The notes under the pieces: generated by a model
The model's input: the letters and a program-made list of their open reading frames with translations, nothing else
Told to the model about the DNA's origin: nothing
Databases searched by the model: none
Source: Cellulosimicrobium marinum
GTDB lineage: Bacteria; Actinomycetota; Actinomycetes; Actinomycetales; Cellulomonadaceae
Direction: 5' to 3'
NCBI RefSeq assembly: GCF_020551945.1
Contig: NZ_JAJBZH010000002.1
Location: 668,085 to 732,084, forward strand
Length of the DNA: 64,000 bases
Part shown: one piece after another, positions 16,425 through 25,485 of the stretch
Position numbering within the stretch: the stretch's first letter is position 1
Layout of the letters: each line of letters starts with the position of its first letter
Translations under genes and position numbers: made by a program

Positions 16425-18263
16425 TCACCCGGCGCAGGGCGCGACCGGCACCGTCGTGAGCCCGGGACGGGTGGCCGTCGGCGTGGTCCACAGGTCGACC
16501 GTCTCGACGGAGAGGCCGTCGTGCGCGTCGTCCGCGCCGTGCCAGGTCGTGATCGTGAAGGTCACCGTGGAGGACTGCCCCGGGGCCAGCTCGACGGGGA
16601 GGGAGGCGACGCGGCGCCCTGCGACGTCCGCCGAGAGCGCGCCCGTCCCGACGCCGTCGAGGCGCACCGTGCCCACCGCGGCGCCCCGGGGAGGGTAGAG
16701 CGCGACGAGGGTCCGGACCCGCCCCGGCTCGACGCCCGAGATGCCGCCCCCCGTCACGTACCACGGGAGAGCGGTCGCCGCGTCGGCCGGCGCGGTCGAG
16801 GCGAGGTCGACCGTGTACGTGTCGACCCGACCGGCGTCGGAGCAGGCGCTCCCCGTGAGACGCACGTCGGTGTCGAGGTAGTAGCTCATCTTGCCGCCCG
16901 TGGCGTCGTTGAAGAACACGCCGACCGACCGGGCGGCCTGGGGCGCCGTGTCGAGGTCGCCCGCGACGACGGTCCCGGCGAGCCGCGCCTGCTCCTCAGG
17001 GTGCGCCGACCAGAGACCGATCCGGTGCTCTGCGGCCGCACGGGCCAGGGCGTCGGCCGCCGTGGCCGGGTCGGCGCCGCCGTCGAGGAACGCCGCGAGG
17101 ACGCTCGACGCCACGCCTGCGAAGAACGCGTCGGTCTCCGCGCCCGGGTCGAGGTCGGCGTAGACCTGGGAGAGCAGGACGTCGACCACGCCCTGGGCGT
17201 CCACCGTGACACCCCCGACGTCGACCGGGCCCGTGGCCTCGAGCAGGTACGACAGTGCCACGGGGTCGGCGGTGACGACGCCGTCGACCACCTCGCCCTG
17301 GGTCTGCTCCCACATCGCGGCGGTGAGTGCGGCGGACGTCGGCAGGTCGGGCGTGAGGGTGGTGTCCTGGACGAAGCGGCCCAGGCGGTCCGAGTACAGG
17401 GCCTCGTCGCCGGGATCGAGGGGCAGCACCGGTGCGGCGAAGGGCGGGACGTCGGCCGTCGAGGCCTGGCGCTCGAGCGTGACCTGGCCGTCCTCGACAC
17501 GGAGGACGGCGAGGGCGCCGGGGATGCCGCCCGCCGCCCGCAGCTCCGCGTTGTTGAGGGCGAGCACGAGGTAGGTCCGGGCGCCGTCGGCTCCCAGCAT
17601 CGGCGGAGCGAGCGCGGTGAGCGTGTCGGCCGTGCGCACGAGGGGCCGCAGCTCGTCCGTGGCCGTGACGAGGCGGTCGTACGGCTCGGCGACCTCGGCG
17701 TGGAGGGCGCTGCGGTCGACGGCGGCGTGGCGGGCGTCGATCTCCTCGAACGCGGCGGCAGCGCGTGCGGTGAGCGGCGCGGCCTCGGCGAGCGGTGCGA
17801 GGTCGACGCCGCCGTCGGCCATGCGCACCTGGCCGCCCTCGACGAGACCGAGCACCTGGGCGAGGGAGGGCAGGACGTCGGCGGCGAGGTCGTCGACCGT
17901 CGCGGCCGACGCCGCGAAGGCCCGCACGTCCTGGCCGACGAGGGGGAGGTGCTGCGCGGCGGCCCACAGCACGCCGTCGGTGCTCTCCCGCGCGGTCGCG
18001 GTGAGCGGCTGCACCCGCGCGAGGATCTCCTCGGCGGCGGCCACGTCGCCGGCGCGCATCGCCTCCTCGGCGGCGGGGACCTCGGCCGTCGCGCGGGTGA
18101 GCGCGTCGCGGGCGGCGAGGGCGTCGCGCACGAGGAGCCCGGCGGCGACGAGCAGGAGCACGACGAGCGCGAGCAGGGTCCAGCCCACCCACCGCCACCG
18201 GCGTCGGTGCGGCGGGGGCGCGTCGGGCCTCGCCGCGGGCACGGCCTCCTGCGTCGCGCTCAT
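16425..18263 (-). CDS. DUF4012 membrane-anchored extracellular protein
   Basis: 612 residues. A Pro/Arg-rich cytoplasmic start is followed by one transmembrane helix (about 27-47, VGWTLLALVVLLLVAAGLLV) and a large outside region. The DUF4012 core is recognised by LVLALNNAELRAAGGIPG, GVFFNDATGGKMSYYLD and the helical alanine-rich stalk. DUF4012 proteins are often encoded near exopolysaccharide or surface genes, but their activity is not established. TACGCT at 18270-18275, 12 nt before the ATG, suggests a leaderless transcript diverging from the sigma-factor operon. Confidence 0.85.
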   Translation of the reverse strand: MSATQEAVPAARPDAPPPHRRRWRWVGWTLLALVVLLLVAAGLLVRDALAARDALTRATAEVPAAEEAMRAGDVAAAEEILARVQPLTATARESTDGVLWAAAQHLPLVGQDVRAFAASAATVDDLAADVLPSLAQVLGLVEGGQVRMADGGVDLAPLAEAAPLTARAAAAFEEIDARHAAVDRSALHAEVAEPYDRLVTATDELRPLVRTADTLTALAPPMLGADGARTYLVLALNNAELRAAGGIPGALAVLRVEDGQVTLERQASTADVPPFAAPVLPLDPGDEALYSDRLGRFVQDTTLTPDLPTSAALTAAMWEQTQGEVVDGVVTADPVALSYLLEATGPVDVGGVTVDAQGVVDVLLSQVYADLDPGAETDAFFAGVASSVLAAFLDGGADPATAADALARAAAEHRIGLWSAHPEEQARLAGTVVAGDLDTAPQAARSVGVFFNDATGGKMSYYLDTDVRLTGSACSDAGRVDTYTVDLASTAPADAATALPWYVTGGGISGVEPGRVRTLVALYPPRGAAVGTVRLDGVGTGALSADVAGRRVASLPVELAPGQSSTVTFTITTWHGADDAHDGLSVETVDLWTTPTATRPGLTTVPVAPCAG

Positions 18264-18420
18264 GGGCCCAGCGTAGGCGTCGGCCGGTGGCAGGATCGTG
18301 CCCGGGCCGGGTGAGGAACGGGTGATCCTCGCGCACGTGCAAGGACGGGCGCCGTCGACACATGGAGACGGTGACGACCGCCCTGCCGGGCCTGACGAGC
18401 GACGACGCCGAGGAGCCGCC

Positions 18421-18978
18421 GTGACGACCGACGACCCGCCCCGCGACGAGGCGTGGTTCTCCGCGCTCTTCGCCGCGCACGCCGGTGCCCTCTACCGCTA
18501 CTTCCGACGCCGACTGCCGAGCGGGCGGGGTGGGACGGCCGCGGATGCCGAGGACCTCGCCGCCGAGGTGCTGGCCACGGCGTGGCGCCGTCGGGCGGAC
18601 GTGCCGGACGGCGCCGAGCTGCCCTGGCTGTACCGCACGGCGGGGTTCGTCCTCGCGAACGACCGCCGCCGGCTGCGGGCCGTGCCCGTCGCGGACGTGC
18701 CGGACGCGCGGGACGCGGGGGTCGACGTCGAGCACGCCGTGCTGGCCGACGACGAGGTGCGGCGGGCGTTCGCGACGCTGTCCGTGCGGGACCGTCGTGT
18801 CCTGCTGCTGCACGCGTGGGAGGGGCTGGGCGGGGACGAGCTCGCGACGGTCCTCGGCGTGAGCCGGGGCGGTGCGGACGCCGCGCTGTCCCGGGCGCGG
18901 TCGCGCCTGCGCGCGGCGTGGTCCGAGGAGGTCCCCGCGGCCTCGGGGACGGCCGGGGCGCAAGACGGCGGAGCCTGA
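18421..18978 (+). CDS. ECF-type RNA polymerase sigma factor
   Basis: 185 residues. Region 2 (ALYRYFRRRL with EDLAAEVLATAWRRR, about 20-65) and region 4 (LSVRDRRVLLLHAWEGLGGDELATVLGVSRGG split across 118-150) are both recognisable, separated by a short linker, as in SigE-like ECF factors. GTG 18421 was chosen because GAGGAG precedes it and homology begins just after; longer in-frame starts lack a ribosome site. A 20-codon ORF (18362-18424, METV...EEPP) overlaps this start by GTGA and could be a leader peptide, though support is weak. The next gene encodes a likely membrane partner. Confidence 0.85.
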   Translation: MTTDDPPRDEAWFSALFAAHAGALYRYFRRRLPSGRGGTAADAEDLAAEVLATAWRRRADVPDGAELPWLYRTAGFVLANDRRRLRAVPVADVPDARDAGVDVEHAVLADDEVRRAFATLSVRDRRVLLLHAWEGLGGDELATVLGVSRGGADAALSRARSRLRAAWSEEVPAASGTAGAQDGGA

Positions 18979-19034
18979 GCACACAGACGAGGGTGGACGA
19001 CGCCGGGTCGTCCCGAGCCCCACCAGGAGCCACC

Positions 19035-20489
19035 ATGACCACGCACACGCCCGACGAGCGACCGGACCAGGACGCGGCCCTCGACCGCCTGCGCGCGGCG
19101 GACCCCGCGCGCGACGCGGCGGCGGACCTCGGGGCGATCGAGGCGCGCGTGCGCGCCCGGGTGCCGGGCGCGCTGGGGGCGCCCCGCACCGGTGACCCCG
19201 TCGGGGACCCGGGACGGCCTGCGGCCGACGGGGCGGACGCCGCGCCGGGAACGGTCGACGAGCTCGCCGCGCGGCGTCGGCGGCGAGCGCCCCTGCTCGT
19301 CGCGGCGGGCGTCGCGGGGGTCCTCGCCGTCGGTGCCGGCGGCTACGCGCTGGGCGCGACCGGCGGGAGCGGCGTCGCGTCGGACACCTCGGTCGCGCTG
19401 GCCCCGATCGAGCTGAGCGGTACGGCGGCGCAGGAGGAGACCGCGGCGGACGCGACCGCCGGGGTCGCCGAGCAGCGCCTGGCGGCAGGGTCGTCCCTGC
19501 CGGGGTGGTGGGGCGGGCGCACCGTGTTCCACCAGGACGGGCTGAGCACCGCGGGGGCGAGCGCGCCGGCCTGGGCGTACGACGCCGCGGGCGTGTTCTC
19601 CGCGGAGACGGCACGACGCGTCGCGGCCGAGCTGGGCGTCGAGGGCGAGGTCCGCGAGGAGTACGGGGCGTTCGTGGTCGGGTCGTCGGACTGGACGGGC
19701 CCGGTCGTCTCCCTGCAGCCGGACGGGCTCGCGAGCGTGTCGTTCTCCGACCCGACGAAGGACCCGTGGGGGTGCGCGGTGGTGGAGCCCGCGGAGCCCA
19801 CCGAGGACGGGTCGGCCGAGGACGGGGGCGGGTCGTCGGGGTCGACGGGGTCCACGGGGGAATGCGTCCCGGGGGACCAGGGCACGCCCCCCGGTGGCGA
19901 GGAGGCGGCGGAGCGCCTGCGGGCACTGATGCGTGCGCTCGGTGTCGACCCCGACGGGTTCGAGGTGGAGGCCCAGGAGCCCGAGGTCGAGGGTGCCGCG
20001 CCGGCCACGACCGTGACGGCGTCCGAGGTGGTCGACGGGCGGCGCACCGGCACGTCGTGGAGCGCGACGTTCTCGGGTGCGGGTCTGGCGTCCGTGTACG
20101 GAGCCCTCGCGCCGCGGGTGGAGATCGGCACGTACGACGTGGTGAGCCCGGCGGAGGCGGTGGAGCGGCTCGGCGACCCGCGCTTCGGCGCCGGCGGCCC
20201 GGTCACGCTGGCGCGCGAGGGGGTCGACGTCGCGGTCCCGGAGATCGGGGTGGCGCCGGACGAGGCGCAGGCGCCGACGGTCCCGCCGACGGTCGCTGCG
20301 GGGGAGCGGTTCGCGTGGCCCGTGACGGACGTGACGATCACGGGCGCCGTCCTCGGGTCGGCGGTGCAGCACCAGCCGGACGGCGCGGCGGTGCTCGTCC
20401 CGGCGTACGAGCTGACCGACGCCGAGGGGAGCGCGTGGTCGGTCGTCGGGGTGGTGGACGACCAGCTGGACTTCTCGCCGCTGTCCTGA
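19035..20489 (+). CDS. Single-pass membrane protein paired with ECF sigma
   Basis: 484 residues. The first 75 are acidic/arginine-rich and cytoplasmic, then comes one membrane helix (about 78-103) and a large extracellular part with an acidic, Ser/Gly-rich insertion around residue 260. The position 56 bp after the sigma gene suggests an anti-sigma or signal-receiving role, similar to CU044_5270-like or PepSY-lacking sigma partners in actinobacteria, but no zinc-binding HxxxCxxC motif exists. ATG 19035 follows CCAGGAGCC. Function is inferred from gene order only. Confidence 0.65.
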   Translation: MTTHTPDERPDQDAALDRLRAADPARDAAADLGAIEARVRARVPGALGAPRTGDPVGDPGRPAADGADAAPGTVDELAARRRRRAPLLVAAGVAGVLAVGAGGYALGATGGSGVASDTSVALAPIELSGTAAQEETAADATAGVAEQRLAAGSSLPGWWGGRTVFHQDGLSTAGASAPAWAYDAAGVFSAETARRVAAELGVEGEVREEYGAFVVGSSDWTGPVVSLQPDGLASVSFSDPTKDPWGCAVVEPAEPTEDGSAEDGGGSSGSTGSTGECVPGDQGTPPGGEEAAERLRALMRALGVDPDGFEVEAQEPEVEGAAPATTVTASEVVDGRRTGTSWSATFSGAGLASVYGALAPRVEIGTYDVVSPAEAVERLGDPRFGAGGPVTLAREGVDVAVPEIGVAPDEAQAPTVPPTVAAGERFAWPVTDVTITGAVLGSAVQHQPDGAAVLVPAYELTDAEGSAWSVVGVVDDQLDFSPLS

Positions 20490-20506
20490 CGCATGCTGTC
20501 GACGAC

Positions 20507-20580
20507 CACGAGGTTGCTCGCCGTCGAGCACGAGGTCGTTGCTGCGAGCGACCGTATTCCGGCAGTAACCTCGTGCTCGG
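20507..20580. repeat. Palindromic repeat family I, copy A (intergenic)
   Basis: A 74-bp element with inverted ends: CACGAGGTTGCTCGCCGTCG on the left and CAGTAACCTCGTGCTCGG on the right. It aligns over its whole length and at equal length with the reverse complement of the copy at 26680-26760, and its last 56 bp align with the copy at 57000-57058. It fills the space after the sigma operon, ahead of the ebo promoter. Confidence 0.7.
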
Positions 20581-20667
20581 CGCGCGGCCGGGGACGGCGC
20601 CGCCACCCTCGGGCGCGGCTTTTGTCGACTGCTCGGGACAGGCCGGTCAGAAGCGATCTGCTTTTGA

Positions 20668-20696
20668 TTGACCCCCGACAGAAGTGTGGCTAGGGT
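20668..20696 (+). promoter_or_regulatory. Sigma-70-type promoter of the ebo operon
   Basis: TTGACC (20668-20673), a 17-bp spacer and TAGGGT (20691-20696): the best housekeeping promoter match in the window. Transcription would start near 20703, giving a leader of about 118 nt. Confidence 0.65.
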
Positions 20697-20820
20697 CGCA
20701 GCAGGCTGGCGCTCGGGCACTCCCCCTGTGCTCGGGCGTCGGCCGGCGATGGCAGCGAGGCCATCGTCGCGACACATCGGTCGTCCGCCCCGGCGGGCGA
20801 CCGGCACGAACGGAGCAACG

Positions 20821-22050
20821 ATGCACCACAACGCCTCAGGACGGACCGGGCTCTGGCTCGTCGGGGCCCGCGGATCCGTCGCGACGACCGCGACCCTCGG
20901 CCTCGCCGCGATCGTCGACGGCCGGGCCGCTCCCACCGGGTGCGTCAGCGCCTCCGAGACCTTCGCCTCCGCGCCGCTGCCCGCGTTCGCCGACCTCGTC
21001 GTCGGCGGCCACGACATCACCGACGTCTCCATGGCGAAGCACGCCGAGCTCCTCGTCGAGGCCGGGATGATCCCGCCGCGCCTGCTCTCCGCGACGCACG
21101 CCGCGCTCGAGCGGGCCGACGCCGAGGTGCGCCGCGGGTACGACGCCCGGCCGGGCGCCGTCGGGCACGAGCCCCGCGAGTCCCAGCAGGCCGCCGCCGA
21201 GCGTCTCGCCGCGGACATCACCGACTTCCGCGAGCGCCACGGCCTCGCGCGCGTCGTCGTCGTCGACCTCGCCTCCACGGAGCCGCTGCCCGAGCCGGCG
21301 CCGGAGTTCTCCGACCGCGCCCTGCTGGAGGCCGCGCTCGCCGACCCGGACCGCGCGGTCCTGCCCCCGAGCTCCGTCGTCGCGTACGCCGCGCTCCTCG
21401 CGGGCGCTCCCTACGCGGGCTTCACGCCGTCCGCGAGCATGGACCTGCCCGTCCTCGTCGAGCTCGCCCGCGAGCGCGGCGTGCCCGTCGCGGGGCAGGA
21501 CGGCAAGACGGGCCAGACGTGGCTGCGCACGATCCTCGCGCCCGCGTTCGCGGCGCGCGGCCTGCGCGTGCTGTCGTGGGCGGGCGCCAACCTGCTCGGC
21601 GGGGGCGACGGCGCGACGCTCGCCGACCCCGAGGCCGTGCGGAGCAAGCTGGCGTCCAAGACGCGGGGCCTGCAGGACCTCACGGGCAGCGAGGTGACGC
21701 CGCTGCACATCGACAACGTGCCCGACCTCGGCGACATCAAGGTCGCGTGGGACCACGTGCACGTCGAGGGCTTCCTCGGCTCGCGCCTCACGCTCCAGAC
21801 CACGTGGTCGGCGTACGACTCGATGCTCGCCGCGCCCCTCGTGCTCGACCTCGCGCGCTTCCTCGCGCTCGCCGACGCGGCCGGGTACGGCGGCCCGGTG
21901 CCCGCGCTGGGCTTCTTCTTCAAGGACCCGTGGGGCAGCGACGTGCACGACTTCGCGGCGCAGACCGTCGCGCTCGCGGACTGGTCGCGCGAGGCGACGG
22001 CGCGCGTCGAGGGTCGCGGGGCGGGCGGCACGACGCCGGCGCACCCGTGA
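20821..22050 (+). CDS. Inositol-3-phosphate synthase-like enzyme of ebo cluster
   Basis: 409 residues. A Rossmann start (LWLVGARGSVATTATLG) binds NAD, and the MIPS hallmarks DGKTGQTWLRTILAP and SWAGANLLGGGDGATLADPE are present, as is the catalytic-domain stretch GSEVTPLHIDNVPDLGD. Family members cyclise glucose 6-phosphate to inositol 3-phosphate, though the divergent sequence leaves the substrate open. It is the first gene of a seven-gene coupled operon, taking the place where other ebo clusters encode EboD, a dehydroquinate-synthase-like sugar phosphate cyclase. ATG 20821 follows CGGAGCAACG. Its stop overlaps the next GTG. Confidence 0.85.
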   Translation: MHHNASGRTGLWLVGARGSVATTATLGLAAIVDGRAAPTGCVSASETFASAPLPAFADLVVGGHDITDVSMAKHAELLVEAGMIPPRLLSATHAALERADAEVRRGYDARPGAVGHEPRESQQAAAERLAADITDFRERHGLARVVVVDLASTEPLPEPAPEFSDRALLEAALADPDRAVLPPSSVVAYAALLAGAPYAGFTPSASMDLPVLVELARERGVPVAGQDGKTGQTWLRTILAPAFAARGLRVLSWAGANLLGGGDGATLADPEAVRSKLASKTRGLQDLTGSEVTPLHIDNVPDLGDIKVAWDHVHVEGFLGSRLTLQTTWSAYDSMLAAPLVLDLARFLALADAAGYGGPVPALGFFFKDPWGSDVHDFAAQTVALADWSREATARVEGRGAGGTTPAHP

Positions 22051-22985
22051 GCGCGCCCTCGACCTCCACGCTGCGGGACCACCTCGACCTCGTCCGCGCC
22101 CCGGCGGCGCTGTCCGTGCTGGGCGACACCCTGGCGGGGGCCGCCGCGGCGGGGCACCGGGTCACGTCCCGGCGTGCGCTGCTGCCGCTCGCGTCCGCGT
22201 GCCTGTATGCGGGCGGGATGGCGCTCAACGACTACGCGGACCGGCACCTCGACGCGGTGGAGCGGCCGGAGCGGCCGATCCCGTCGGGGCGCGTCTCCGA
22301 GCAGCGGGCGCTGCAGGTGGCGACGGGTCTGACGGCCGCCGGGCTGGGGCTGGCCGCGGCCGGGGGCGGTCGGCGCGCGCTCGTCGTCGCGGTGCCGCTG
22401 GCGGCGTGCGTGTGGACGTACGACACGGTGGCGAAGGACTCGGTGGCCGGGCCCGTGGTGATGGCCGCGTGCCGCGGGCTCGACGTCCTCCTGGGCGCGG
22501 GCGTGGGGCACCTGAGGGCGGCCCTGCCCGCCGCGACAGCGCTGGCGGTGCACACGGGCGGCGTCACGGCGCTGTCGCGCGGCGAGGTCCACGGCACGAC
22601 GACGCCCGTCGCGGCAGCCGTCGCGGGCGGCACCGTCGCGGTGGCCGCGTCGGCCGCCGGTCCCGTCGTCGCGGCGGCGCTGCGCGGCGCGGGGTCCGCG
22701 CGCCGGGGGAGCCGGGCGGGCGCCGTCGCGGGGGTCGTCGCCGCCGTCGCCTACGCGGCCACGTGCCTGCCCCGGCAGGTCGACGCCGCGATCACGCCCT
22801 CCGCCGACAACGCGCGCACCGCGACCCGTTCCGGCATCCACGCCATGGTGCCGCTGCAGGCCGCGCTGGCCGCGCGCCACGGGCACGTCGCGTCCGCCGT
22901 CGCGCTCGCGGGCGTGGCCGTCGCGGGGCGGCTCCTGCGCCGGGCGGGCCGTCGCCCCGGCCGCGCCGAGATGAGCGAGACGTGA
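22047..22985 (+). CDS. eboC: UbiA-family prenyltransferase (SCO3242/EboC type)
   Basis: 312 residues with seven to nine hydrophobic helices. The first Asp-rich motif NDYADRHLDAVERPERPIPSG binds Mg-prenyl diphosphate; the second, weaker motif is YDTVAKD near residue 130. This fits the SCO3242-type UbiA group that accompanies ebo genes and is thought to prenylate a polar precursor at the membrane. GTG 22047 overlaps the upstream stop, and its own stop overlaps the next start. The acceptor is unknown; a cyclitol phosphate from the preceding enzyme is a reasonable guess. Confidence 0.88.
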   Translation: MSAPSTSTLRDHLDLVRAPAALSVLGDTLAGAAAAGHRVTSRRALLPLASACLYAGGMALNDYADRHLDAVERPERPIPSGRVSEQRALQVATGLTAAGLGLAAAGGGRRALVVAVPLAACVWTYDTVAKDSVAGPVVMAACRGLDVLLGAGVGHLRAALPAATALAVHTGGVTALSRGEVHGTTTPVAAAVAGGTVAVAASAAGPVVAAALRGAGSARRGSRAGAVAGVVAAVAYAATCLPRQVDAAITPSADNARTATRSGIHAMVPLQAALAARHGHVASAVALAGVAVAGRLLRRAGRRPGRAEMSET

Positions 22986-23899
22986 CCGCCTCCGAGGGGA
23001 CCGCCGTCGGGCAGCAGCCGATGCCGTTCGCGCTCGGCTACGGGACGAACGGCTTCACCGACCACCCCCTCGACGACGTGCTCTCCGTCCTCGACCACGA
23101 GGGGTACGACGCCGTCGCCCTCACCCTCGGGTTCCCGCACCTCGACCCGTTCGCGCCCGGGTGGGGCGAGCGCGTCGACGCGCTGCGCACCCGCCTCGCC
23201 GCGGCGCGCGGCGGCGCGGGGATGCGCGTCGTCGTCGAGACCGGCACGCGCTTCCTCCTCGACCCGTACCGCAAGCACCGGCCGACGCTCGTCGACACCG
23301 AGGCCGACACCCGCATGCGGTTCCTCGAACGGGCCGTCGAGATCGCCGACGGCCTCGACGCGCAGTGCGTGTCCTTCTTCTCCGGCGTCCTGCCCGACGG
23401 CGCGACCCCGGCCCAGGGGTGGGCCCTCCTGCGCGAGCGCGTGCCGCGCCTCGTCGAGCACGCCCACGCGCACGGCGTGCGGCTCTCGCTCGAGCCCGAG
23501 CCCGGCATGCTCGTCGAGACCGTCGCCGACGCGCTGCGCCTGCGGGACGAGATCGGCGCGCCCGACGCGCTCGGCATCACCGTCGACGTGGGGCACTGCC
23601 TCGTCGTCGAGCCCGACGGCGTCGTCGGGGCGCTGCGCGCCGCCGCGCCGTACCTCGCCAACGTCCAGCTCGACGACATGCCGTCCACGCACCACGAGCA
23701 CCGGCCGTTCGGCGAGGGCGAGATCGACCTGCCGCTCGTCCTCGCGACCCTGGCCGACGTCGGCTACACCGGCGTCGCCGCGGTCGAGCTGCCCCGCCAC
23801 TCCTACGACGCCCCCGGGCTCGCGCACCGCAGCCTCGCCGCGCTGCGCGGCGCGTGGGACGCCGCGGACCGCGCCCGACACACCACGGAGGTGCCATGA
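22982..23899 (+). CDS. Sugar phosphate isomerase/epimerase-like TIM barrel
   Basis: 305 residues. The xylose isomerase-like barrel is recognised from GYGTNGFTDHPLDDVL at the N-terminus, VVVETGTRF, a metal-binding Glu in LSLEPEPGMLVE, the VDVGHC block near residue 204 and VAAVELPRHSYDAP at the end. Metal ligands Glu, Asp, His and Glu appear to be kept, so it is probably active on a sugar or cyclitol phosphate. It is distinct from EboE further down, so this operon has two barrels of the superfamily. Coupled by overlaps on both sides. Confidence 0.85.
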   Translation: MTASEGTAVGQQPMPFALGYGTNGFTDHPLDDVLSVLDHEGYDAVALTLGFPHLDPFAPGWGERVDALRTRLAAARGGAGMRVVVETGTRFLLDPYRKHRPTLVDTEADTRMRFLERAVEIADGLDAQCVSFFSGVLPDGATPAQGWALLRERVPRLVEHAHAHGVRLSLEPEPGMLVETVADALRLRDEIGAPDALGITVDVGHCLVVEPDGVVGALRAAAPYLANVQLDDMPSTHHEHRPFGEGEIDLPLVLATLADVGYTGVAAVELPRHSYDAPGLAHRSLAALRGAWDAADRARHTTEVP

Positions 23900-24606
23900 C
23901 CACCGACCCGACCGCGACCCGGCCGGCCGACCACCCCGGCGACGACTGGCTCGCGCAGGCGCGCGCCGACGTCGCGCACGACCCCGGTGCCGTGACGCGC
24001 GCGTTCGCGCTCGCCGGGCGCAAGGTCGGACGGTCGTCCCTGCACCCCACGACCGACCCCGCGGGCGTCTTGCACGGCACGGTGGACGACGCCGCGCGCG
24101 CGTCCCTCGTCGTCGCGCTCGCCGACGCGTCGCGCGACACGGCCGCGCTCGCCGCACGGCTCGCCGACCTCTACCAGCACGGCGACACCGCCGAGCGGCG
24201 CGGCGTCCTGCGCGGCCTCGACGCCCTCGTCGCACGCGGCGACGTCGCACCCGAGGTCGTCGCCGTCGGCACCGAGCTCGCCGTCGACGCCCTGCGCACC
24301 AACGACCAGAGCCTCGTCGCCGCCGCCGTCGGACCGTTCGCCGCGACCCACCTCGACCAGCACGCGTGGCGGCACGCCGTCCTCAAGCTCGTGTTCATGG
24401 GCGTGAGCCTCGACGCCGTCGCCGGCCTCGCCGACCGCACCGACGACGAGCTCGCCCGCATGGCCCGCGACTTCGCCGCCGAGCGGCGCGCCGCCGGCCG
24501 GGTCGTGCCCGACGACGTCGCCCGCCTCGCCCCCGACGTCACCACCGGCCCCACCGCGCCGACGGACGCCCCCGACACCTCCTCCACCACCGGAAGGAGC
24601 GCCTGA
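23896..24606 (+). CDS. eboA: EboA-domain protein
   Basis: 236 residues, all-helical and alanine-rich, with the conserved block AVGPFAATHLDQHAWRHAVLKLVFMGV about residue 140-166 that marks EboA. No catalytic motif or membrane segment is known. EboA is the least understood member of ebo operons, which in cyanobacteria and algae are linked to export of a membrane-associated precursor to the periplasm. ATGA overlap with the upstream gene and a TGATG overlap with eboB show tight coupling. The last 35 residues are Thr/Pro-rich and disordered. Confidence 0.85.
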   Translation: MTTDPTATRPADHPGDDWLAQARADVAHDPGAVTRAFALAGRKVGRSSLHPTTDPAGVLHGTVDDAARASLVVALADASRDTAALAARLADLYQHGDTAERRGVLRGLDALVARGDVAPEVVAVGTELAVDALRTNDQSLVAAAVGPFAATHLDQHAWRHAVLKLVFMGVSLDAVAGLADRTDDELARMARDFAAERRAAGRVVPDDVARLAPDVTTGPTAPTDAPDTSSTTGRSA

Positions 24607-25484
24607 TGCGCATCTTCGACCCCCACATCCACATGACGAGCCGCACGACGGACGACTACGAGGCCCTGTACGCCGCCGGCGTGCGCGCCCTCGTCGAACC
24701 CGCGTTCTGGCTGGGGCAGCCGCGCACCCACGTCGGGTCGTTCCTCGACTACTTCGACTCCCTCCTCGGCTGGGAAAGGTTCCGCGCCGCGCAGTTCGGC
24801 ATCCGCCACCACGCGACCATCGCCCTCAACCCCAAGGAGGCGAACGACGCGCGCTGCCGCGAGGTCCTCGACGAGATCCCGCGCTACCTCCTCAAGGACG
24901 GCGTGGTCGCCGTCGGCGAGGTCGGGTACGACTCGATGACGCCCGAGGAGGACGAGGTGTTCTCCCGTCAGCTCGAGATGGCGCGCGCCGCCGAGCTGCC
25001 CGTGCTCGTCCACACCCCGCACCGCGACAAGCTCTCCGGCACGCGCCGCACCCTCGACGTCGTCCGCGAGTCGGGCGTCCCGTCGCAGCACGTGCTCGTC
25101 GACCACCTCAACGAGACCAACGTCGCCCTCGTGCTCGACGCCGGGGCGTGGGCCGGGTTCTCCATCTACCCCGACACGAAGATGGACGAGGACCGCATGG
25201 TCGCGATCCTGCAGGAGCACGGCACCGACCGGATGATCGTCAACTCCGCCGCCGACTGGGGGCGGTCCGACCCGCTGAAGACCCTCAAGACCGGGCGGGC
25301 GATGCTCGCCGCCGGGTTCACCGACGACGACGTCGACAAGGTCCTGTGGCGCAACCCCGTCGAGTTCTACGGGCAGTCCGGCAACCTCGTGCTCGACCCC
25401 GTGCCCGGGTTCGTCGAGGGCGACCTGCCCACCCCCGGCGTCGAGTTCGAGGGCTCGTCCGTTCTGCGCGGCGTGCGGGCCTGA
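24606..25484 (+). CDS. eboB: TatD-like metal-dependent hydrolase EboB
   Basis: 292 residues. The amidohydrolase metal ligands are evident: H-x-H at the start (FDPHIHMTS), Glu in AVGEVGYD, His in VLVHTPHRD, His in VLVDHLNE and Asp in SAADWGRSDP. The arrangement matches TatD family enzymes, and the operon position identifies EboB. DNase activity is known for other TatD proteins, but in ebo operons a small-molecule substrate is likelier. One base separates its stop from eboE. Confidence 0.88.
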   Translation: MRIFDPHIHMTSRTTDDYEALYAAGVRALVEPAFWLGQPRTHVGSFLDYFDSLLGWERFRAAQFGIRHHATIALNPKEANDARCREVLDEIPRYLLKDGVVAVGEVGYDSMTPEEDEVFSRQLEMARAAELPVLVHTPHRDKLSGTRRTLDVVRESGVPSQHVLVDHLNETNVALVLDAGAWAGFSIYPDTKMDEDRMVAILQEHGTDRMIVNSAADWGRSDPLKTLKTGRAMLAAGFTDDDVDKVLWRNPVEFYGQSGNLVLDPVPGFVEGDLPTPGVEFEGSSVLRGVRA

Positions 25485-25485
25485 C

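Larger units (their letters stand above)
20490..20820. other. 331-bp intergenic region
   Basis: No credible gene. It holds palindromic repeat copy A (20507-20580), a relatively AT-rich block and the promoter of the ebo-type operon (20668-20696), then a 124-nt leader before ATG 20821. No recognised riboswitch or strong hairpin was found in that leader. Confidence 0.7.
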
